From the NCBI RefSeq assembly GCF_002005305.1, contig NZ_CP014782.1, positions 3,410,001-3,474,000 of the forward strand: 64,000 nucleotides of DNA, written 5' to 3'. The notes under the pieces are model-generated. The model did no database searches. It worked only from the letters and a program-made list of their open reading frames with translations, and was not told where the DNA came from. Below are positions 35,699 to 45,800 of this stretch, piece after piece; position 1 is the stretch's first letter; each line of letters opens with the position of its first letter. Source of the stretch: Shewanella psychrophila. GTDB lineage: Bacteria > Pseudomonadota > Gammaproteobacteria > Enterobacterales > Shewanellaceae. Made by a program: the position numbers and the translations under genes.

Positions 35699-36027
35699 AG
35701 CATCACGTACGCTGGTGAAGGTGCGTTTGAATAACTAGGCACTAAATTGCAAGCTGGGACATCTGAATATTGAACAATAACATTGCCATCACTTACCCTT
35801 GCAGTAACCGCAAGCGAAAACCAAGTTTTACATAGCTCTACAGAAACTGCTTTCCAAGGTGAATTGACGTTGCATATCTGAGTATAATCATTACGCCAAT
35901 TCCCAAATATGAACACATTTCCTGGTTTATCTACATATACTCGTTGTATCTTACCTTCGCACCATTGCCCCGCAGAAATCGCTCCTGTTGAAACAAACAA
36001 TAGGAGAAAACAAACATATTTTTTCAC
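35689..36027 (-). CDS. array paralogue 11: small secreted Cys-rich protein
   Basis: This 112-residue array member has a GTG start at 36025-36027 chosen because AAGGA lies seven bases upstream and the signal peptide (KKYVCFLLLFVSTGAISA) begins at once. A TTG nine codons earlier is poorer. The mature part has GQWCEG near its start, QIC, the core TWFSLAVTARVSDGNVIVQY and PAC. It carries an extra Cys (ELC) before the core, as does the next member, so paralogues 11 and 12 form a subgroup. Confidence 0.7.
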   Translation of the reverse strand: MKKYVCFLLLFVSTGAISAGQWCEGKIQRVYVDKPGNVFIFGNWRNDYTQICNVNSPWKAVSVELCKTWFSLAVTARVSDGNVIVQYSDVPACNLVPSYSNAPSPAYVMLKE

Positions 36028-36050
36028 GTCAAAATCCTTATGAAACTCTA

Positions 36051-36401
36051 TCAATCAAGCACTGGGCCAAAGTACCAACCAGTTAACCAGCCCCATGCAG
36101 TATGGCTATTGCAGTCACCCGAATCATTGAATGACAAACTAACCTCTTTCCCCGTTGTTTGGGCTGTCAGCAAGGCGCTATAAATAACCTTACAAGCCTC
36201 GGGAGGAACATTATTCTCCGTGATAGCGACGCTACATAACCTAGGCCAAGATAAAGTTCCGATCGATGCAACAAAAACTTGCCCATCAGGGCTTATCGTG
36301 ACGCCTTTCACCTCCCCTCTACAGGCGTAGTTAGCAAAGGCAGGCGTAATAAACATGCTGCTAGCAACGAGAACAGCTAATAGACAATTGATAAACTTCA
36401 T
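36051..36401 (-). CDS. array paralogue 12 (proximal): small secreted Cys-rich protein
   Basis: This 116-residue array member is the first after the RHS gene and the four-helix gene. It has a signal peptide to about AFA (23), and the mature part opens NYACRGEVKGVTISPDGQVFV. The segment PRLC, an extra EAC, the core VIYSALLTAQTTGKEVSLSF and GDC follow. The tail is Trp/Gly-rich. It is closest to paralogue 11. The ATG is preceded by GAGAAA. Confidence 0.7.
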   Translation of the reverse strand: MKFINCLLAVLVASSMFITPAFANYACRGEVKGVTISPDGQVFVASIGTLSWPRLCSVAITENNVPPEACKVIYSALLTAQTTGKEVSLSFNDSGDCNSHTAWGWLTGWYFGPVLD

Positions 36402-36435
36402 ATTTTCTCAAAATAGTTATTAAAATTTCAGATAA

Positions 36436-36464
36436 GCTAATGGGTACTGACCCCTTTATTCCTT
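36436..36464. repeat. REP-like short repeat, copy B
   Basis: This 28-29 bp block is near-identical in layout to copy A. It directly follows the stop codon of the four-helix gene in the transcribed direction. The minus-strand reading includes GGGGTCAGTACCC, an imperfect palindrome. Confidence 0.45.
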
Positions 36465-36466
36465 TT

Positions 36467-36805
36467 TTATCTCTCAACCCTATTGAAATAATACAAAGCA
36501 CTCCATATAAAAGAAGTAGCAAAGTACAATAAATACCCTGAGACACCTCTCCAAGCGATAAACGAATACACGGCATAAATAGCTAAAACCAGCATGAAAG
36601 ATGATATTAAACAAAACAACTTACTCAACTTCAAAATGCTCACAATCTGTTTAAAAGGGAGTGAAAAAAAACAAACAATAAGCCCGATGATGCCAAACCA
36701 CCATAGTAATGTTGTTAATGCTATAAAAAAGAATGGTAAAGCAGAAACAGCAATCCCCAGCATTCCCATTTCACCATATAAGGTTCTATGTTCTAATTCA
36801 TTCAC
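36467..36805 (-). CDS. small four-helix membrane protein next to the RHS gene
   Basis: This 112-residue inner-membrane protein has four predicted hydrophobic helices (about 15-31, 33-50, 60-80 and 88-106). It starts two bases after the stop of the 3612-residue RHS gene, so it is almost certainly translated from the same mRNA. Small membrane proteins directly behind RHS or other polymorphic toxins are often immunity proteins, and the toxin tail here is hydrophobic. Immunity is therefore a reasonable hypothesis but is not shown by sequence. I recognise no family. Confidence 0.65.
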   Translation of the reverse strand: MNELEHRTLYGEMGMLGIAVSALPFFFIALTTLLWWFGIIGLIVCFFSLPFKQIVSILKLSKLFCLISSFMLVLAIYAVYSFIAWRGVSGYLLYFATSFIWSALYYFNRVER

Positions 36806-36807
36806 TT

Positions 36808-39800
36808 CTAATTATTCCTTCCATCTAGATAAACTGCGGTTCCTGTTGTGGTACTGATTGAATCCAGAATTATACTTACTGGAACTCGTGCAGGGGCTGG
36901 CAAAACTCTAGGTAACATTTTTTGAGCGGCGAAACTAGCCCAGCTTATACCTAGAGCCGCATTATTATTTGTATTCATGTTCTGTAAATCATTATAATGA
37001 ATATATGCATCTGTGCCGGCACTAAACGTGCCAAGACTCATTGAAGCATAAGCTAGTGGAGGTGCTGCTGGTGGTACAAATATGAGAGCACCCGAAGCTA
37101 ATACTCCAAGACCTATTGATGCACCACCAGCAAAATCTCTCACGTTTTCCGAACTAGGTGCTGACACAGTCACATTGAAATCCACACTCAGAGCCATTCT
37201 CGCACTATCTATAACTTGATTGCCCATTTTTTGGAAGTACTCAGCTTCTCTTTGCAAAGCATTATATTTATTCACAGACCAACTCTGCGCCTGATTCAAC
37301 AAGTACTGCATGGCCCCCATTCGCGCGCCGTTAGCAAACTTACCGCCACTGACCGCTGATGCTGTACCACCAATAATGGCTGAAGCCACTGTGCCTTTCA
37401 ACACCTGTGATGCCTCTAGCCCACCACCGCCAGACAGGAAGACACCGCCTGCACCTTTAGTGACACCTGCGCTGAAGAAGCCATGACCAAACTTGCCTCC
37501 TTGCAAGGTCGACGACAGTCCACCGACCAGAGCATGGGCCCCTATCTGAGAAGCTGCCTGGCCCGCCGTCAGCATATTACCGCCAAACTTAACGAAGCCA
37601 TCTTGAGCCCAAATTCCTGAGTCTATTGCAGCGCTATTTAATTTCCCCACCCCAGTAAAGTGCTCACCTATCCCCTGCAAGGCATAACCTGCTGCTGCGC
37701 TAATAGCACCGACTTTTAAGCCCGATGTCAGGCTACCTGTCGCGACAAAGGTCGACATGCCGTTATAAAGCGCGCTACACCAGACCTGACAGCCGGGGAT
37801 CACGTTAAGTACCACGCTAACAACACTATTCAGCACAGGGACACTGTTCAGAAACTCATGAGCAAACCAGGCACCAGTGATCTTCATCACTCCTTTGAGA
37901 ATAGACTTAAAGGAATAGCCACTTGGATCGGTCGCATTGAGCGGGTTGTTCAGTACGTAGCTATAGGCATTAAAGTTTTGCAGATTATCCGGTGCCTGAA
38001 CCACAGGATCTGCTTGTAGCATACGCCCAAGTGCGGCGTCATACATACGGCCATTCATATGAATGATGCGTTTGTCGCCATCAAAATCTACTGGCTCATG
38101 TCCGGTATAACTGCGGGTATTAGGCGAGATATCAGCCAGTAGCACGGCTGACATGGCCGTATGCTCATAATGGGCGATACGATCCGCTTCGGTTGGCACT
38201 ATTTCTGTTTGCTGACCGAAGACATCATAACTAAAGCGCTTGACCAATTTACCGCTGTCGTTGGTGATAGCGATAACAGAGCCTAACTGATCTTTATACA
38301 GCCAACGCAGCATGGCATTGCCATCTGCATAATAGGTCTGCATGGCATCACCCAGATAACGCTTGATGTAGGTCTGCGATTGGCCCGTGCTAGTCGCAGG
38401 CTTGAGCGTCAGCTCCAGATTACCGACATAGAAGATGGTGCCTTGACTGTCGGTACGCTTGAAACGATTGTTATTAGCGTCATAACTAAAGCGGGTTGTT
38501 TTATCGCCGACAGTGATCTCGGTAGCCTTATTGCGGCCACTGTAATTAAAGCTGCGCCACGCTGCTCCATCTTTTAAACCTGAGATCTGATTACCATTGG
38601 CATCATAACCATAGGTTTCTGTTGCCTGACCTAGTTTACTGCGACTGGTCACGCCATGAAGCGGTTTGTTATCGCCATCAAAACCTAAAGTCCAGCCATC
38701 TTTGTGTTTTAGGTTACCGTTATTATCATACTGGTAACGCTCCACGCCATTAACATGGGTGACCCGATTAAGCGCATCGTAGTCGAAGCTTTGCTCAGTG
38801 GAACTAGCGAAAAGGCGTGATGTTAGGTTGTTCATGCTGTCATGGACATACACATCAGTTTGCAGATGGTCGCCACTACTTATCCCATCTAATCGATTGG
38901 CAACATCGTAACTCAGGGTCATGGCCTGGTTACCCTTGTTGTACTCGGTTAGTAGGCCATTTTCATTGATGGTAACAATTTCATGATAGATACGTCCCGC
39001 TGTGCCTTCACGCGCTTCCTGCTGCTTAAGCACTTGGTTATTTTGATAGTGCTGACGCAGACCACGGGCTTCGACGAAAGTGCCATCACTCTTGCGGCGA
39101 TAGTCGTCAAACTGTTGGAACACCCTGCCATATTGGTCAAACTGAGTCTGCTGTATCACACAGCGGCTGGCAATGGGATCGGCTAAGGTGTCATCCACCA
39201 TTCGCAAATCGTTGTTAGCCGAGTTAAACACGGCCTTAGCAACACAGTTAGTAGTACCATCTAAGTTAGTGAGCGTGGCAACGCCGCGACCTAAGTTGTC
39301 ATAGTAGAAATAACGACTCCAACTCCCCCCTGACCCATTGCCAATAGACTCTCTAATAAGCCGGTGCTTATTATCGCCAGAGCCATAAGCCCAGAACATA
39401 TCCTCAGAGACAACGTCGGCGGTGCCAGTGACTTTTTGGTGTATTTTACGCCCCAGATTGTCGTAATAGACCTCAGTTATCACCCCGCGGGCATCGGTTT
39501 GCTTGGTGAGCTGACCTAATGCATCGTACTCATAGGTCCAATTACCACGGTTCTCATCCTGCATGCTGGTTTTACGGCCCAACTTGTCGTAGTCGATGTC
39601 GCTGAGCACACGATTATCGACACTGCTATGAACGGTATCCAGTGCGCCAAAGACATCATAGGTATACGTGAGTGTATTGCTCAGTTCATCGATAACCTGA
39701 TACTGCTCACCTAAGGCGTTATAGACGGTACTCTTGCTTTGCTCACCGCCTGGAATATCGCCTGAAATACTACTCGTCTGTTGACGGCCACTAAAGCTAT

Positions 39801-42800
39801 GGCTTGAACTAAGGCCGGTATTGTCCTCATTGGAAGAGATAACCCTGTCCAATGCATCATACTCGCTGGTCACTGGCACAAGACCCGGCGCAACGGCTGA
39901 GACTACGCGACCATATTTATCATAAGTCTGTTCATTAGTGTGCCAGTTACCCAATACATCTAGACTACTTTCCTTGTAACCACGACCCGCATCATCTATG
40001 TATTGTTTTTTCGACACCACACCATTAACCGATGTCTGCACCATGGTGTAACAATAACTGACCCCCTCGTCACAGGTTTTGTTCAGCTTACTCCCTTGTG
40101 CACCCGAGGCACCATAACGCGCAACCTCTGAACCAAAGGCATCAAATATCACCTGAGTTTCCACACCATCGGTGTTTTTCGCTTTGGTTACCTGCCCTAA
40201 TGCATTACGGGTGATAGCTTCACTGGTGACGACACCATTGCTGGTCGACTTAATCACATAGCGGCCACTAGCATCATATTCGATGACACTGCTGCGGGAT
40301 AACGCCGTTTGACAACTTGCATCGTTGTAGACGGTTTTATTGGTGAGGTTACCTAAGTCATCGTATTGATAATCGGTTGTCAGCTTAGTATCACAAGCCC
40401 CATCTGGCTCGATAATTTCCTGACTGATCATGCCATTATCAAAATATGTAAATTCACTGGTGCGCAGCTCACTCAACGCACCACGACTATGAGTCACAGT
40501 CGCCTTACTTAAACGACCAAAACGCTTGCTGGTATCGGTGCTGCCGTATTCGTTACTGCTGACTAGAGATTTTAAGCTAGCGGGTTTAAGCGCAGCAGTA
40601 AATTCATCTTCCATACTGACAAATGTCAGTGGATCACTAACATCATAATGACCCGTTTGAGTGCTAGTGACATTGGCAAACTCATCCTGCACCGTTATCA
40701 GTTGCTGACAGTTGAAAGCTGATGCTGTCACACCGGTACCCGAAATACTGTCCACTATCGCCTGACAGTCACGACTTTCCTGTTGATATACACTACGGAC
40801 TAAGTGGTTAGCAGATATTTCACTTTCAGTGACAAGATAGCGATTTTCAGCCGCTGAGATCACCGTGCCATTGGCTCGTTTAATCGTACGAATAGGCATA
40901 CCAGTCAAAGGAAATTGCTGCGCATATTCCGTCGTGGTGGTAAATGACACTCCTTGCTTATCTAACTGGGTAGTGATGGACGCGAAACCTAAATTACCAC
41001 GTCCAAACTGAGCTCGCGCTCCGGCATAGCGGTAGCTGACCTTGACCTCTTCACTTGCGTATTGGGTTGGCGCATCGGTGGCCACCGACGCAACTAAAGT
41101 CCCTGTCCCGGTAATGTTCATAATACGGGTAGCAGCGCCTGTTACCGGTACGTCTGTGGGCAGACCACTGCCTTTACTGTACAGAGATTCATCGGTCATA
41201 GAGCCGTAACTGATGCGAGTTTCAATGCCTGAACCTGTAGTGACGGTGTCCATTAGCCCAGGGTGAATAACCCGATCTCCTGCGCTATAAAATACCAATG
41301 AATTATAGGCATTACCTGGAGAGTCATGCTTATAGACAAAATCCAGACGTCCATCATTATCGGCATCGGCAAACATGCCATATTCAACACGGCGATTGGC
41401 GGGATCAGTCATCCCATCATCAGGCGGGCTAAAGGTCCAATCAGAGAGTGCGGGGAGTAACTTTTCAAAGCCCCCTGTCATAGGTGCAAAAGCGGTATAT
41501 GATTCTGAATTAGTCCATTCGTAACGGTACCATTTTTGGTCATCGTCATTATGGAATACCAGTTCAATTCTGCCATCACCATCTAAATCCACTAAGATTG
41601 GGGTTATTGAACTATTAAGCTGAGTTGCGCTGGTAAAGTCTGTGCCGATAGCAAAGTAGTAGCCAGTATTAATATGATACTGCCAACGATTAGTTTCCGT
41701 ATTGTAAACAACAATATCAGTTAAGCCGTCACCATTAATATCAGCGGCTAGTGCATGCTTACCCTTAACAGCAATCTTTTGATAGAACTTAGCTTGATAG
41801 GTATCACCTATAGATGGCGGGCAATAACTACCATCCACAAATGTACCTCTATCTGTTCTCCTGTTATCTATTGAACAAGGATTTTCACTCGCAGGCACAA
41901 AAGTAGAGGTATAAAAAATTAACTCTGACCCTTCGGCACCGCCACAATTATCACCGCAATCTTTCCAACCCATTAAATCGCCAATGCCATCACGATTAAT
42001 ATCAACACTCTGCCATCCAGATTTGATATTCAGCTTATGGTTGTTATATCCAGAGAGAATAACTTTTACGGGTGAGTTATAACTAGCGGTATTGTTATCC
42101 CATCCGCGGATATAGATCCTATCATCTATGGTTTCAACAAGATCGTTATAACCATCGCCGTCAAAGTCTTGTGGTCTAAGATTTAGACCGACACTGATGT
42201 CTCCCGTTAATGGTAAACTTGTTGGCTCAGATAAGCTGCCATCAGATAACACATCTATTTGAATCCACTTGGCATCTGAACGATTATTGGATTTATTGAT
42301 TAGGAACTGCAGTAAACCATCACCGTCAGGATCTGTCGGAACTAAGCGAGTATTAAAGTCGGCTTCGTCATATCGATCGAAAACTTGGCAAGCTTGAGTT
42401 GGGTTGACGTGACTACCCACACACAACTTAACTTTGACACCGTTCACTTGAGTTAAGGTGACCACCTCATTAATACCATCATTATTGGTATCCATGATCA
42501 TAGCCTGCCTTAGCATACTGCCACTGCCTGTATTTAATACTTGTCTACCCGACATATCATTGAAATCGTGTGAAAACACATCACGATAGGTAAACATAAC
42601 AGGCTTCTTACAAACGTTCCCTAAGCCACACTCACGAATAGAGGTTAACTGGCGCTGACCAATACCATTGACTTTAAATGAGAACTTATACTCACGAACT
42701 TTTTCACCATCATGGTTATAAACAGAGACACCTTTAAGATCGGCGCGTTGCGCATACCTTTGGTCTTCGATATATCCCGCACTCTTTGTTGTGCCGTTAA

Positions 42801-45800
42801 ATTCGTAATCAAGCTCTACTCGATTACCACTGTAAGTTATCTCAGAGAGTACTTTCTCGTTTTCACCCAAGCCTTCTTGATACTGATAGACAATTTGATT
42901 ACTTGTTTGACGTAAATTATCTTGTGACTGACTCAATAACCAGGTCTGCGTCACTTCTACTGGGTTAAATAAACCAACGAAAGCCAACACTTTACTGTTA
43001 TCACTATCACCATAAGTGCTTAAGCTTTTATCTTTACCTTCGACGGTAAAGGAATCATTACTTTGGTAAGTAATCAGTTGTTGGTTATTGACTTCTGTTA
43101 CATAGGTTGAACCTGGCTGACCTTCTGTGCCTGTTTTCAGCAGCAGACGCTGTCCGTCAAGACAGAAGTGATCATTATCATTAAATTTGACAGGTTTATT
43201 GAAGCCATCTACCAACTTACTACTACCACAACGGCTAATAATTGATTGCCCTTGTAAGTTCCAACCAACACCTGCAAGACCTTCACCCGATTGGCTGTTA
43301 TAGGCTAAACCTAACTGAGGAGCAACACCTGCAATACCAGTAGGTAACGCGAATGGCAAAGTGTAACTGGCTGCGCCCGCTTCGGTTACCCTAAATTCAC
43401 CAGCGGTTAAACCAAATTCGGCAGAAGTAACTATTTCATCTAAAGAAGGCCCATCGAATTGAGCCGTGTATTCAGGCGCAGCTTCAGGTTGAACACCAGC
43501 TTCGACAATACTGTCACCAACATCAACGCTGGCTTGGTTTGACCATTGACTACATATCTGAGAGTGGATACAAGCTTGCACCTGATAAGTGTAATTACCG
43601 CTAACTTTCAATAGGCCGTAATTATTAGCCGAATAATCAGTAACCAACACAGCATCGGCTTGATTATTGATACTTTCAGAGATGCGATAATAGACCGAAC
43701 GCGCACTATCGGGTGAACTCACAGTTTGCCAGCTTAGGGAAAAATCACCCATCTGTGGCTCTGTAGCATTCAATACTGGCTCATCAATAAGCAGATCTCT
43801 TGGATCTAACGGGTTATATCCAAGTTCAATTTCAACGGTATCTAGGACGCCATCTCTATCAGAATCTATATTTTCATTGCAATTACAATGATCGTAAAAC
43901 ACTTGAGTGACCAGCGCGATAGCATTAGCACTATAGGCAAAGTAATCCTCTGTTTGTATCAACCGATAAGCCACCTCACTTCTGGGGTGACCAAGTTGTA
44001 ATAAGTTTACCCATTGCGCCCGAGTGAGATCGCCTGCCGATGCTTTGTCATTCTCTGATGGAAACAGATTCGTAAACAACTTATCGATAAACATCTCTGC
44101 TGAATCTGCTGTCGGGAAACGCATCAAACCTGAATCAGAACCCAGGAAGGCCGCGGTGATCTCATTTTCCCTCATACCTTGCCAATAGGCATAGGCAAAG
44201 AAGGTGAGTTCAGCACGAGTAGGCGAACGCCCGAGTAGACCATAGAACAAGCCAGCAAAACTACGTAGTGGAACATTGGCATCTTCTGGGATCTGCCAAT
44301 CCGTTAATTCATCGAGGTTAGATTTGATCAACGAGCTATCGATATCTTGCCAACGTAATGCAAATGGACCTAACGCCTGACGATTAATGATATGCAATTG
44401 ATCATCTTCAGTAGTGATGTGCATGTCACCATTAGTGAATATCTTAGGCTGCTGCTTTACACCGGAGACCAGTGGATACATGAAATGCTCTTCGCCAGTC
44501 TCGGCATTGAGTGCATACAGGCCACTAACATCATTACCACCATTGGCTACTGCGCCGACATAGAGGAGTTTTCGTAACTGATTATTGTTATATTGATCAG
44601 CCTCGTTCAATAATTGAGCCTTTGCATATACCTCACCACGAATACGGGTTTGCCAGAGAATATGCGGACCAGGAGTTTGATTTATCTGACCTAACTTGTA
44701 CACGTACCTATTTGTTGCGCCAACATAGATAATGTCATTAGCATTGATATCTTTATCCAGCGTTGGAGCGGCCTTGAGCCTCACCGCTTCCGGCGTGCCT
44801 GATGGCAAGGTAAAGGGCCAATTAGTGAGGTTATTACCGTCTTTCAGTGCGTGTACCGATTGACCGGCACTGACATAAACCACACCTTGAGCACTGACAG
44901 TTGGACTGGCTTCGATAAGATCGATATATTCACGATCACTGCTGCCCGTTTTATCAAATTCGATACTGGCATGACCAACGGCATTATTGACTCTCAATCG
45001 TAGCCCACCATTATCTAGCCCGGTGAGCACATCGCTGCTAGGCGTAAAACGATATTGAGTACTACTGTCTCCAGCCGATTTATAAACAGTAAAACTAAAG
45101 GTTTCTGCACTATTACGTATCTGCACATTAGCTGAGAGCAGGCCGGTCATTCCCAAGCCTTCAAAAAGGATCTCCGCAGGTTTACTCACGGTGGCAGCAA
45201 GATAAACAGCACTGTGTATATAGGGCACTTGATGATTTACGGTTAATACTTGTCCATTACTACAAATATTATTAGCATTACAGGCTTTGATTCTGTAACT
45301 GACATCACCTGGAGACAGCGTAACCACTCTGTATTGGGTTGCATCTGCATTAAGCTGAATTGGAGTCCAATCGTTATTGCTACCAGGTTGGCCTATTTTG
45401 CTCTCCAACACATAGGACTTCTCAGCTGCAACGCTATCGTTAAACCATTTAAGATCATAAGCGTCATTTACAGTCAAGGACAAGCTAGGATCAAAACGGG
45501 TAAACCCTGCATCTAAGTCGGGAATATTAACGGTAACTTGTGCACATTGACTACCTGTGCCTATTGGTCCATCACCATTGGGGTTCGTTGCACGAGCACA
45601 GTAGCAGTAGCTAGCATTTTGAAAATATGACTCTTTCTGGAGCACGATAGTCGGTGACGAAGTTCCCCCTTTGAAAAGGCCAGTTTGAGCAGAACTTGGG
45701 CAAGCTGTATATTCAAACCATTCATACTTATTTGCATTAGCAACATTTGTAGCATTAAGCGCTATACGACCATCTGTTGTGTTACCAGGGCCTGTTACCA

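Noticed and set aside
36361..36576. 71-codon minus-strand ORF between the four-helix gene and paralogue 12
   Set aside because: It overlaps both neighbours in another frame and lacks a ribosome-binding site. The neighbours are better supported.
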